Source: Myxococcus stipitatus (GTDB lineage Bacteria; Myxococcota; Myxococcia; Myxococcales; Myxococcaceae). Taken from it: 64,000 nt of DNA. The position numbers and the translations under genes were made by a program. A model generated the notes under the pieces. That model was not told where the DNA came from and searched no databases. It worked only from the letters and a program-made list of their open reading frames with translations. This document shows, one piece after another, positions 16,427 to 25,382 of the stretch; the stretch's first letter is position 1; every line of letters begins with the position of its first letter. Location of the stretch: assembly GCF_037414475.1 (NCBI RefSeq), contig NZ_CP147913.1:3286001-3350000 (forward strand). The letters are read 5' to 3'.

Positions 16427-17227
16427 TCAGTCCACGGGGTCCAAGCGCACTTCGAAGAGCTTGGGCCAGAGCTTGCCGGTCATCAGCATGCGCCCGGTGC
16501 CGGGCTCCACGGCGATGCCGTTGAGGACGGCATCCGGGCGGTTGATTTGGGGGCCGACGGCGCGCACCAGGGCGGAGGCGTCGATGAGGCCGACGACGTG
16601 GCCGGTGGTCGGGTCGATTTCGAGGACGTAGGAGGAGTGCCAGACGTTGGCGTAGATGACGCCATTGGCGCACTCGAGCTCGTTGAGCTGGTCCTGGGGT
16701 TGGCCGTTCAGCGTGACTTCGACGGTGCCGAGGGGCTCGAAGGTGTCGGGGGCGTGGAAGGTCAGCGTGGAGGAGCCGTCGCTGCGCACGAGCTTGCCCT
16801 GCCAGTAGCACAGGCCCCAGCCTTCACCGGCGTAGCGCGTGGTGCGCAGACGCGTGGGGGGCAGGCCGCTCCAGGTGAAGAGCTGACCTTCGGTCCAGGT
16901 GAGCTGGTAGAGGCGCTCGCCGTCGGTGGCGAGGCCTTCGGCGAAGATGTCGCCCAGGCGCTCCATCCACAGCGGGGTGGCGGAGTCGAGGGAGATTTCG
17001 CGCAGCGTGCCTTGATGGCCGGTGCTCTCGAACAGACGGCCCTGGTGGAAGACGAGGCCTTGGGTGAAGGCCTCGGTCGAGTGCGGATACTCCCGGACGA
17101 TGTGCGCCACCTTCCGCGTGAGCGTGCTCTCCGTCGCGCGCCGGTGCACGGCCCCACCACCACAACCGTTACCCATCATGACCAGAACACCCAGCGCCGA
17201 CAGCCATGCCGTTGGATTCATGCGCAT
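16427..17227 (-). CDS. glutaminyl-peptide cyclotransferase (bacterial beta-propeller type), probable lipoprotein
   Basis: A 266-residue enzyme of the plant/bacterial-type glutaminyl cyclase family, which forms N-terminal pyroglutamate. Family features visible are the opening YPHSTEAFTQGLVF, LFESTGHQGTL, a Trp/Glu-rich middle (YAGEGWGLCY, LNELECANGVIYANVW) and the end RPDAVLNGIAVEP with LMTGKLWPKLFEV. The N-terminus is hydrophobic and contains GNGC, a possible lipobox at about residue 22. The chosen ATG (17227) lies directly after a 35-bp element that is also found before the next gene; 17221 is an alternative ATG. The gene converges on the sigma-54 regulator with a 10-base gap. Confidence 0.85.
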   Translation of the reverse strand: MRMNPTAWLSALGVLVMMGNGCGGGAVHRRATESTLTRKVAHIVREYPHSTEAFTQGLVFHQGRLFESTGHQGTLREISLDSATPLWMERLGDIFAEGLATDGERLYQLTWTEGQLFTWSGLPPTRLRTTRYAGEGWGLCYWQGKLVRSDGSSTLTFHAPDTFEPLGTVEVTLNGQPQDQLNELECANGVIYANVWHSSYVLEIDPTTGHVVGLIDASALVRAVGPQINRPDAVLNGIAVEPGTGRMLMTGKLWPKLFEVRLDPVD

Positions 17228-17233
17228 CGAGGT

Positions 17234-17268
17234 GTCCACGCAAGCAGGAAACGCGGGCCGGCACAACC
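17234..17268 (-). promoter_or_regulatory. 35-bp conserved upstream element, copy 1
   Basis: This block lies 6 bases upstream of the glutaminyl cyclase ATG and matches 17802-17836 at 30 of 35 positions without gaps. On the minus strand it reads GGTTGT...GCGTTTC.TG.TTGCGTGGAC. It covers the ribosome-binding region, and no ordinary Shine-Dalgarno is visible there. It could be a shared operator, a promoter or a small interspersed repeat. Confidence 0.55.
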
Positions 17269-17326
17269 GACCCAGGGTTCGGGGGCTTCCGCCGTCGAAA
17301 AGGAGGCGGTTCACCGAGCGAAGGCA

Positions 17327-17794
17327 TCATGGAGCTCGGTGAGGGCTCCCCGAGGCGGCAATCGACAGCAGGACGTTCCAGAAGCCGAAGAACGCAGGAC
17401 CTAGCTCCAGCGCCAGCTCCACGGGCTCGCCGCCGCGGCGAATCAGCGTCAGGCGGCTCAGCGCCATCTTCCCACCAGGGCCCAGCGCCAACAGGCTGTT
17501 GGCGCGCTCCGCATCCAACTTCACGCCCTCGATGTCGCCCCAGGTCACTTCGAGGGTCTCGCTTTCACGCCGAAGGACCAGCCGCTCGCTCGTGAGCAAT
17601 ATCCACCGCGCTGAAGTTTGAACGCATGCGAGCGCTGGAAGCTCGTGCTCCGGGAGAGCCACCTGTCCCAGTAGTTGGGCCTGAACCATGGCTGGCAGTT
17701 CATCGAATGGACGGGTCCAGGCACCGTTGCCGCCCGTCCGCTGAAAGATTCGATGAATTCGCCGCACCTTCGACTCCGCGCTCAGCGTCTTCAT
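17327..17794 (-). CDS. hypothetical protein, PH-like/membrane-targeting character possible
   Basis: A 155-residue protein that I do not recognise. The middle (SARWILLTSERLVLRRESET followed by VTWGDIEGVKLDAERANSLL) resembles small bacterial PH-like domains, where a predicted beta strand is followed by a conserved WGDI-type turn; this is a weak inference. The C-terminus is hydrophobic (PAFFGFWNVLLSIAA). ATG 17794 is chosen because it begins the compact domain and because the preceding 35-bp element has the same relation to the start as in the neighbouring gene. It lies 99 bases upstream of glutaminyl cyclase on the same strand. Confidence 0.6.
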   Translation of the reverse strand: MKTLSAESKVRRIHRIFQRTGGNGAWTRPFDELPAMVQAQLLGQVALPEHELPALACVQTSARWILLTSERLVLRRESETLEVTWGDIEGVKLDAERANSLLALGPGGKMALSRLTLIRRGGEPVELALELGPAFFGFWNVLLSIAASGSPHRAP

Positions 17795-17801
17795 GGGAAC
17801 G

Positions 17802-17836
17802 GTCCACGCAAACAAGAAACGCAGGCAGGAACAACC
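17802..17836 (-). promoter_or_regulatory. 35-bp conserved upstream element, copy 2
   Basis: This copy ends 7 bases before the ATG at 17794 and is 86% identical to the block at 17234-17268. Outside this block the two upstream regions diverge at once. The sharp boundaries and identical placement favour a regulatory or mobile element over duplication of the whole gene. Confidence 0.55.
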
Positions 17837-18003
17837 CCGCCGAACGGACCGGACGCTCGGCGGTACACGTGGACCCGGTTCTCGCTCAGCCGCACAGGAC
17901 GCAAGGACTACCACTCAAGATGAAACCATGACGAAGTCAGCGGCTCCTGTGTATGGCGCGCGGGTGGCGCCTCCTCGCAAGATAGGACGTCCCCCGTCCC
18001 GAG

Positions 18004-20430
18004 GTGTCCATCGTGCCTTTCCGCTGGAGCATCCGTCTGTTCATCGTGGCGCGCTGGGCAAGGGTGTCCGCACGCGCGCTCTTGATTGATGCGCTCCGAC
18101 TGTTCGCGGCCTTGTGTCTGTTGTCTGGAATGACCGCCCACGCCGGGGCGACCCTCATCGGAAAGGTGACCCGCGCGGACTCTCCCTGGGACGCCTTCGT
18201 GGGAGTCACCGTCACCGTGGTGCGCTATCCCGACATCAAGCGAGAGGCCGTCACGGACGAGCACGGTGAATACCGCGTGGAGGACCTCTCACCGGGCAGA
18301 TTCCTCGTCGCCCTCAGTCACGATGCGACCGCAACCAGCGACTCTCGAGACGTCCATCTTGAGGAGGGGCAGACACTCCGCCTGGATGTGCGCTTGGAGG
18401 AGGGGCCGTGGGAGTCGTACCTCCCGATTTGGGGATACAACCAAACCACTTCCCCCCATCACTTCAAGGTGAACCAGGACTTCTTCCCGGACCTCAAGCA
18501 CCAGCCCCTCGCCAGGGACCAAGGCGACACCGTTCGCTCCGTCGACAGCGCCCTCCCACTCGCCACGGGAACCCGTGTGACGCACTCGGGCCTCTCTCTC
18601 CATGGCGCATCCGGGCTCGAGGCCCACTACCAGTTGGATGGCTTGTCCACCGTCGACCCCGCGTTCGGCACCAATGCCTTGCCCCTCCACTCCAGCTTCC
18701 TCGAAAGCATCGACCTTTCCTGGAGCGGTACCGACGCGATGTCCGGCGGTGTCACAGGAGCCCGTATCGCCGCGACCACCACGCCGACAGTCTTCCGGAG
18801 GTTCTCCGGCTCCGCCTTCATGTCCTGGTCACCCGGCTTCCTGGCGGGAGCGCGCGCGCCGCCTGGCACCGGCGGCACCTTTCCTCGCACGACGTCGCTG
18901 GGGAACCTCGGCGACCTCGGAGGGACCTTCGCGGGCCCCATCATCCCCAAGCGACTGGCCGTCTTTCTGGGGGCGGCCCCCATCCTGAGCCGCTCGCGTG
19001 TCAGCGCGGAGACCTCTCCCTTTCTGGACCAGCGCGGCGTCCAGGCCATCGCCAAGCTGACGCTCAAATCCCCATCCTATCCCGGCAGCGTGAATCTCTC
19101 CTTCATCACCACCCCCACCGAGTGAAGGTCAGCGCGCGCGGCGACCTCCGAACCGACACTCCCCACGTTCATCCACAGCACGACCACGAGGACGAGCCTC
19201 ACGCTCGAGAGCGCCATCGGAGAGACTTCGTTCGAGGCCAGCGTGGGGTGGCTCCATCACGAAGGCGACCTCGAAGCCCTGCTCCATGGGCAGGGAGCGT
19301 TCCCGCCGACGGACGTCCCCCGGACCGGCGCGCCCTTCTCCACGAACCGCTATCAGGCGAGTGCAAGTGCCGAGCGCTGGTTGACCCTCTTGGGGAGCCA
19401 TCATCTGAGGGCCGGCATCGATGCGGAGGCCCTGAGCTTTGCCCATGCGACGTCCCCGCTCGACACGGGCGCCTCCGTGCCGGGCCCCGAAGTCAGGACA
19501 CGCGGCAGCGTCCTGGGTGCATACGTCCAGGACTCGTGGAGAGTGCCCCTCCGATATTCACCAGACCTCAACGTCGGCGTCCGCTACGACGCGCAACGCA
19601 TCCTCCTCCCGGATCGTGGTCCCTCCTTGCGCGTGGGAGAGCAGGTCTCTCCGAGACTGGAGCTCACCTTCCCGACTCTCATTCCATGGTTCGACATGCG
19701 CTTCTTCGCGAGATACGGCTCCACGGTGTCCGTCCTCCCGCTGAGCCTGGCGGAGCGTGCCTCGGGGAGCCCCTCCGCGCTCGTCGCGCCCACCTCTCGT
19801 GACTTCCACCTCGGGTTTCGGTACCTGGCCGATATCCCTTCACACTTCGCCCTGACCTACCTGCATCGCAAGCTCGATGCTCCGGTGGAAGGGCTGTTGC
19901 GCACCCCCGTTGCGCGCGCGAGAGAGCGCAGATACGAAGCCCTCAGCCTGGTCTTTCAGCAGGAGGACACGGGCAACCACGGCCTCCGCTTCTACCTCAG
20001 CTATACCCGGTCAAGCCTGACCGAAAGGGGCACGGGCCGGGTGAGAACACCCGTCCTCCAGCACACGCTCGATGGCGGTTGGCTCCCCTTTCTCGACGCC
20101 GCGGTGTCGGACCGCCCCGACTCCATCAAGCTCTACGTCCGCCGAGACCTCCCCTTCCTCGACTCGTGGGACCCCTCGCTGAGCTTGAGCTACATCGGCG
20201 AGTCGGGCGCATGGATGGAGGGGGCCCCGTCACGCCTGCCCTGGGTGCACACCATCGACGCATCCGTGGCCTTCCTGTATCGGATTGAATACACGGGAAG
20301 AATCACCCTTGGATTGGATGTCTCGAACATCCTCAACCTCCAAGCTGTCACCCGGACCGATGCCCTCGGCGCCCCCTTCGAGTATCAGCCACCGCGGCAA
20401 CTCCGCCTCCAGGCTCGTTATGATTTCTGA
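18004..20430 (+). pseudogene. TonB-type outer-membrane receptor with N-terminal carboxypeptidase-like domain, broken by two compensating indels
   Basis: The reading frame begins at GTG 18004 with a signal peptide (LRLFAALCLLSGMTAHA), then a CarboxypepD_reg-like sandwich (GVTVTVVRYP, AVTDEHGEYRVEDLSPGRF), a plug-like section and a large barrel ending in the aromatic YDF typical of outer-membrane barrels. A TGA at 19123-19125 interrupts it. The frame of 19122-19160 (VKVSARGDLRTDT) joins both sides exactly if one G is restored at about 19122 and one C removed from the CCCC at 19161-19164. Total length would be about 808 residues. Either the gene is freshly inactivated or these are sequencing errors. 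The substrate is unknown. Confidence 0.7.
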
Positions 20431-20477
20431 CTCCACACCACGCACCGTGAACCTCACCCCACGAGCGCCGGAACGCC

Positions 20478-21707
20478 GTGAAGCGGACTAGTATCGCGGC
20501 ACTCCCCTGGGAACCTCATCGCCCGCGCCCCATCCTCCGCGTCCCCCTCTCCTTCCGAGCCGTCCCTCGCCCTTCCCCGCTCCTTCTGGAAGCGCTTCGT
20601 CAAGGAGCACTGGGACCGGCGGCCCACTGTGTTCAAGGGACTGCTCCCAGCGCACTTCCCCACGGCGCAGGAAGTCTTCGAGGCACTGCTCGTGTGCGGC
20701 GAGCGCTACCGCGCCGGTGACTTCAAGCAGTTCATCCGCATCTACGTGGAGCACGAGTACGAGCCCGGCCAGGTGCCCGAGTACTCCGCGCTGTACTCCC
20801 TGTCGCGCTACCTGCCCTACGCCGAGGACAACACGCTCGAAGGCTATGAGGCGCGTGTCACCCGACTCCTCAAGGGACGGCGCTTCGGCGTCGTGCTGAA
20901 CAACCTTCAGACGTACCACTGGCACCACTGGCTCCAGATGAAGACGTTCCTGTCCGGCTTCTACGAAGCCATGGGCGTGCCGCTGTCCGGCGCGGACTCG
21001 ACGCTCTTCCTGGGGAACTACCGCTCCACCCCTTCGGTGTGCACAAGGACGACCTGCACATCTTCAACTTCATCATCCAAGGGCGGAAGACGATGAGCTT
21101 CTGGCCCTTTGAAACACTGCCGGACCGGCCGGAACTTCCGCGCGATGACCCGAAGCAGCTCCGGGATGACCTCGCGCTCATCCACCTGAAGGACGAGGAC
21201 GAGCGCCAGATGCTCGCCAAGGCCACGTTCAGTTGGAAGATGCCCAACGCGCTCAAGCAGGCCCAGAGCCAGCGAGGACAACGCGCCAACGTGCTGGCCG
21301 CGAACCGCGCGAGCACCGAGGCCTGGGTGCGCTTCCTCACCACCGGGGCGATGGACGGCACGCCACCCGAGGGCAAGGACACCGCGCCCCTGTCCAACGA
21401 GGACTGGGTCCGCGCCCATCCCTCACGACCCATCGTCACCTCCGCGCTGACAGGCAATCAGCTGCTGGTCGCCGCCAACGGCCGTTCATCCACGCTGGAG
21501 GTGGCTGCCCCCGTGAAGCGCAGGCCGCTCAAGCTCGTGGCGACGCTCAACACAGGCACGCCGGTCCAGGTGAAGGAACTCGAGGACGCCTTCTTCGACA
21601 AGCTGGGACGGACGTCCTTCAAGCGCAGCGCCTTTCGCACACTGATGGGCGACCTGTTGCGCTGGCGTGCCGTGCAGCGAAGCGCGGAGACACTCGGAGA
21701 GCCGTAG
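20478..21707 (+). pseudogene. JmjC/cupin-type oxygenase with apparent frameshifts
   Basis: A JmjC-like Fe(II)/2-oxoglutarate oxygenase split over three frames. The N-terminal part in one frame has FWKRFVKEHWDRRPTVFKG, the usual lead-in of cupin-8/JmjC proteins, but that frame has no start codon. Removing one C from CCCC (20504-20507) links it to the GTG at 20478. A second break at CCCC 21029-21032 (one C missing) separates LFLGNYRSTP from FGVHKDDLHIFNFIIQG, which carries the HxD iron ligands. The C-terminal part (to 21707) contains a winged-helix-like region (LEDAFFDKL). The intact protein would be about 410 residues. Whether the gene is dead depends on confirming the indels. Confidence 0.65.
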
Positions 21708-21903
21708 CCAACCAAGAGCGTCGGCCCCGCCACCATCGCCCCGCAGGAACTCTCTGCGATGAGGCGTCTCCAGCACCACCCTCCCGTCTGGCGCAGGCTC
21801 TTGGCCGAAGCCTTGCGCTGACGGGCGGGTCCGGACATGTCGGACTCCCGTGGTAATCCCTCCTCTGTGCTTCCTGCCAAGGGGCACAAACCCAGAGGAC
21901 ACC

Positions 21904-23271
21904 ATGAACATGCGTTGGTGGGGACTGCTGCTCCTGGGGTACTTCGTGGCGGGCTGCGCAACCACGAGGGTCGTCCATCTGGATACCGGAGAAGGCGCCC
22001 CTCTCATCATCTACACACCACCAAAGAGTGTGCAGCCCATCGAGGTTGACGCGAGCGCCTTCCAGAACGTGATGACCCAGCTCGTACTGGACATGCGCTT
22101 CTCGCTGCGCCCTGAGCAAGAGACGCATCAACGGTTCCGGCTCGCGTCGTGGGATTCGGACGCCCGCGCCCAAGAGGGCAATGACGAACAGTGGTGTTCC
22201 CGGCAGAACAGCCCAAGTGAATGCCTTTCCCTGCTCAAGGATGGCTTCACCTTCATGGAATCCAAGGCACGGCGGAGGATGGCCCTTTCCTTCGCATGGG
22301 ATGGCGTTTGGGAAGGGGTCGAAGATGCGGTGAAGGAAGTCATCAACCCTCTGGCCATGAAGGCGATGATTACATCGGCCATGGCCGCCTACATGCTCCT
22401 CATCGTCGCGCCCGAGCCGGTAACAAAGCTTCTGGCGATTGCATTGACGACGTATGTCATCGCCTACATCGGACTGGACTCATTCACTCGCCTCGTTGAG
22501 GGCTGGCAGCAGCTGTCTGTGGAGTCCAAACGGGCCATCTCCTTCTTGGAGTTGGAGGAGGCGGGGCATCGTTTTGGGAAGGTGATGGGAGCCCATGGCG
22601 CGCGAGTCCTCATCATGGCGCTGACAGTGGCGCTGGGTGGCGGGGCCGCGAACATGGCGTCGAAGGTCCCCATGCTTCCGGGCTTTGCGCGTGTGGCGCT
22701 GGCGACGGAAACCAATGCGGGCTTCCATTTGTCCGCCGCGATGGCGGGCGGTGTTCGCTCCATCGCCGTCTCCGAGGGCGTCTTGACGGTGGGGCTTGCG
22801 CCCCATGCGGTCGCGATGGCCGCGCGGGAGCAAGGAGGACATCGCGCATCTCAGACGGAAACCCCGGCCCCGACGCCTCTTTACGAGAATCAACTGCCAG
22901 ACCAGCTCTCATCTGAACTGGAAGTCGCTCGGCGACTCGGGGTCCACCCAGTCAGCGTGGACTCACCTGAGTTCCTGCGGTATGCGAGTGGAGAGCGAAT
23001 CAAATGGGTCGTCACAGAGGAGGGGCGTCTGAGAATCATTCCTCACAGATGGCAGGAGGTCGAAATCTCTCATGCGGTCGCAAGCGGAGGTCGCCCTGTA
23101 CTCGCCGCCGGGGAGGCAGAGCTCTCGATTCTCGGCACCACTCGCTTCGGAATCCGCATAACGCCTCGTAGCGGCCATTACATGAACGGTGCATCCAAGG
23201 CCGCGAACGAGAGCGTCGTCGAAATCGGGCGGCGGGCATTCGCCCAGTTCGGAATCACCTTCGCGCCATGA
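21904..23271 (+). CDS. SitA-family lipoprotein polymorphic toxin
   Basis: A 455-residue lipoprotein. A type II signal peptide ends at AGCATTR (Cys18), followed by RVVHLDTGEGAPLIIYTPP, the characteristic opening of SitA5-like swarming-inhibition toxins of Myxococcus. Residues about 100-310 are the shared body, including WC...ECLSLL and hydrophobic helices at 155-195 and 235-250. The C-terminal 130 residues (326-455) are the variable toxin domain, with ISHAV (388-392), GRPVLAAGEAE (396-406) and RSGHYMNG (422-429); its activity is not known to me. SitA proteins are passed between kin by TraA/TraB outer-membrane exchange. GC content is visibly lower than in neighbouring genes, which suggests transfer. 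The next gene overlaps by four bases. Confidence 0.85.
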   Translation: MNMRWWGLLLLGYFVAGCATTRVVHLDTGEGAPLIIYTPPKSVQPIEVDASAFQNVMTQLVLDMRFSLRPEQETHQRFRLASWDSDARAQEGNDEQWCSRQNSPSECLSLLKDGFTFMESKARRRMALSFAWDGVWEGVEDAVKEVINPLAMKAMITSAMAAYMLLIVAPEPVTKLLAIALTTYVIAYIGLDSFTRLVEGWQQLSVESKRAISFLELEEAGHRFGKVMGAHGARVLIMALTVALGGGAANMASKVPMLPGFARVALATETNAGFHLSAAMAGGVRSIAVSEGVLTVGLAPHAVAMAAREQGGHRASQTETPAPTPLYENQLPDQLSSELEVARRLGVHPVSVDSPEFLRYASGERIKWVVTEEGRLRIIPHRWQEVEISHAVASGGRPVLAAGEAELSILGTTRFGIRITPRSGHYMNGASKAANESVVEIGRRAFAQFGITFAP

Positions 23272-23825
23272 CCATGAACATGGAGACGAAACCACCCCTC
23301 CTGCAGACCGTCCTGACGTGGACTCTCCCTCAGGTGAGAACCTGGCTTGATGGCCTGTCCATCGGTGAGCCCGTTGGAGGGGAGACCTTCAATTGGGACG
23401 GGTTCGCCTTCACCGCCGCTGCACGAGCCCGGGAAACACGGAGCCTGCCCTGGGCGCATATTGCCCTCCTCGTCTATGGAGCACTCGCGAGGCGCCCACC
23501 CGATGGAGACACACACTCCATCATGCTCTCGGCGATGAGCTTGCGAGCATGGATGATCAGAGAACTCGGAGCGCAAGAGAGCGATGCGGTCCTGGACCCG
23601 GAGTACATCTTCGATTGGTTCCAGGAACTGGCCGTCATCTCCATCGAGGATGCCACCCGAATGGCGGACGCTCCCGACTGGAAAACCATGCCCACGGAGA
23701 CACTCCTCAAGCTGCGCTACCTCAAAAGCGCGCTCAACATCCTCGCCCACATCCCTGAGTCAGGGTTGACGAAGAAGCACCCAGAGCTTGAAGACTGGCT
23801 TCAGCTCAGGAGTCGCTTGCCGTAA
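23268..23825 (+). CDS. probable cognate immunity protein of the SitA-like toxin
   Basis: A 185-residue protein without signal peptide or membrane helix, expected in the cytoplasm. It is mostly helical (LRAWMIRELG, DWFQELAVISIEDATRMA, LLKLRYLKSALNILAHI) and acidic. Its ATG overlaps the toxin stop (ATGA), the standard layout of sitAI cassettes, so it is most simply the immunity protein that protects siblings from the variable C-terminal toxin domain. I do not recognise the family. GC content is also below the local average. The function is inferred from position. Confidence 0.7.
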   Translation: MTMNMETKPPLLQTVLTWTLPQVRTWLDGLSIGEPVGGETFNWDGFAFTAAARARETRSLPWAHIALLVYGALARRPPDGDTHSIMLSAMSLRAWMIRELGAQESDAVLDPEYIFDWFQELAVISIEDATRMADAPDWKTMPTETLLKLRYLKSALNILAHIPESGLTKKHPELEDWLQLRSRLP

Positions 23826-23878
23826 CCGTGGCACGTCGCGGAAGGACTGCCCCAAGGCGAAGCCCCCTTCGGCAGGAC

Positions 23879-24871
23879 TCACCCCTCCTGCCGTCTGCGT
23901 CCCAACCGCGCCCACCACTCCGACAGCTGCTCCCGATGCAATGACAGCTCATGTCCCGCCAGCATCAGCGAAGCCACGGCAAAGGGCAGCAGATAATAGA
24001 TGATGCGGTACACCACCAGCGTGCCCAACACCACCGCTCCGGGAAGCCTGGGCGTCAACGCCGCCAGAATCACCGAGTCGAACACCCCCAGCCCCCCGGG
24101 CACCTGACTCGCGATGCCCAACAACTGCGCCACCGCGAACAACGCCACCATGCTCGTCGGATGGATGCCCGCCTCCTTGGGCAACAACACCCACAACACC
24201 ATCGCCCCCAACGTCCAATCCAGACACGACACCACCACCTGCTCCACCGCCCGCCGCAACGTCGGCAGCGACACCTCCAGGTGCAGCCGCTCCACCTTCA
24301 ACGTCCGCCGCACCCGCGCACACGCCACCAGGTACGCCCCCAACACCCCCAACATCCCCAACCCCAACCCTCGCGCCACCCCCGGTGACAAGGACAACGC
24401 GGACATCGCCCCGCGTCCCGCGTCCACCACCAACGCTCCCCCCGCCACCGTCAACAACCCCGCCCAGAACGTCAGCGCGTTGAACGTCCCCACCTGCGCC
24501 ACATCCAACGCGCTCAACCCACGCGCCGAATACAGCCGGTAGCGAACCCCACCCCCCGTCAGGAACGACATCCCGATGTTGTGGCCAAACGCATAGCCGA
24601 CGAACGACGCGAAGCCCACCTGCCGGTACGGCAACCGCCGCCCCAGGTGCCTCAACGCCAAGACGTCATACAACGTCAACGCCAGATAGTTGGCCGCCGC
24701 GCACACCACCGCCCACGCGATGCGCTCGCGCGGAATCGACGTCAACGCCCGCAGCATCGCCGCCACGCTCAACTCACGCAGCTCGTGCCGCAGGACGAGA
24801 AACGCCAGCGACAACAACACCAACGGCAACACGGCGAGGACCCCTCGCCTCAGCTGGGTCTGGGACAGCAC
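23879..24871 (-). CDS. YbhN/LPG-synthase transmembrane family protein (UPF0104)
   Basis: A 330-residue polytopic membrane protein with about eight helices, matching the flippase-like domain of lysylphosphatidylglycerol synthases (MprF) and the stand-alone YbhN family. Conserved features are YALTLYDVLALRH-like NYLALTLYDVLALRHLG, VGYAFGHNIGMSFLTGGGVRYRLY and QVPGGLGVFDSV, the last being the hallmark PGGLG motif. There is no synthase domain, so lipid aminoacylation is unlikely. The GTG at 24871 lies within a small GCACCC/GGGTGC hairpin and has only an adjacent GAGGGG, so the start is uncertain. It is downstream of a receiver-only regulator on the same strand (55-base gap). Confidence 0.88.
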   Translation of the reverse strand: MLSQTQLRRGVLAVLPLVLLSLAFLVLRHELRELSVAAMLRALTSIPRERIAWAVVCAAANYLALTLYDVLALRHLGRRLPYRQVGFASFVGYAFGHNIGMSFLTGGGVRYRLYSARGLSALDVAQVGTFNALTFWAGLLTVAGGALVVDAGRGAMSALSLSPGVARGLGLGMLGVLGAYLVACARVRRTLKVERLHLEVSLPTLRRAVEQVVVSCLDWTLGAMVLWVLLPKEAGIHPTSMVALFAVAQLLGIASQVPGGLGVFDSVILAALTPRLPGAVVLGTLVVYRIIYYLLPFAVASLMLAGHELSLHREQLSEWWARLGRRRQEG

Positions 24872-24926
24872 CCCTCAGAGGGTGCACACCCTCGCCCCTC
24901 GCCGCCCACGCCCGGCAACCAGGCGC

Positions 24927-25382
24927 TCAACGGACCGGCGGAACGAGCGCCTCCGCCGCGCCACACAAGTCCTCCATCGCGAACGGCTTGTCCAACACCC
25001 TCGCCGCCCCCAGCTGCTCCGCTTCCTGGTGCAGCTGCGCATCCCCGAACGCCGTAATCAAGATGACCGGCGTCTTCCAACCCTCCCGCCGCAACCGCGC
25101 CACCACCTCCAGGCCCGAGTACCCCGGCATCCGCACATCCGTGATGATGAGGTCCGGCACCTGCGTCTGGTTCGCCAGGAGCCCATCGATGATGGCCTGC
25201 ACCAGCCCCGGCCCATCCGAGGCCTCCACCACCTCGTAGCCCCTGCGCTTCAGCGCCCGAAGCAGGAGCGCTCGCATCTCCGGCTGGTCCTCCGCCACCA
25301 ACACCCGCGCCTTGCGCCCCGGCTCCACCTCCACCGGCCACGGCCACGTGCTCGACTGCGTCTGCTCCTCGTCGCGCCCCAT
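24927..25382 (-). CDS. single-domain response regulator (receiver only)
   Basis: A 151-residue CheY-like receiver with no output domain. Acidic residues AEDQPEM near 30-36, the phosphoacceptor Asp in DLIITDVRMPGYSG, ILITAFG with the switch Thr, and the conserved Lys in VLDKPF are all visible. ATG 25382 is fixed by AAAGGAG eight bases upstream. Its kinase partner is not adjacent; the histidine kinases in this window all carry their own regulators or none, so it may serve in a phosphorelay. It precedes the YbhN-like gene on the same strand. Confidence 0.85.
   Translation of the reverse strand: MGRDEEQTQSSTWPWPVEVEPGRKARVLVAEDQPEMRALLLRALKRRGYEVVEASDGPGLVQAIIDGLLANQTQVPDLIITDVRMPGYSGLEVVARLRREGWKTPVILITAFGDAQLHQEAEQLGAARVLDKPFAMEDLCGAAEALVPPVR

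Noticed and set aside
18408..19802. 464-codon alternative plus-strand frame across the receptor gene break
   Set aside because: It contains only a short stretch (VKVSARGDL) that belongs to the receptor; the rest is Arg/Pro/His-rich shadow sequence.
21708..21903. Possible transposase remnant before the SitA-like gene
   Set aside because: Short protein-like stretches on the minus strand could not be tied to a transposase, and no terminal inverted repeats were found.
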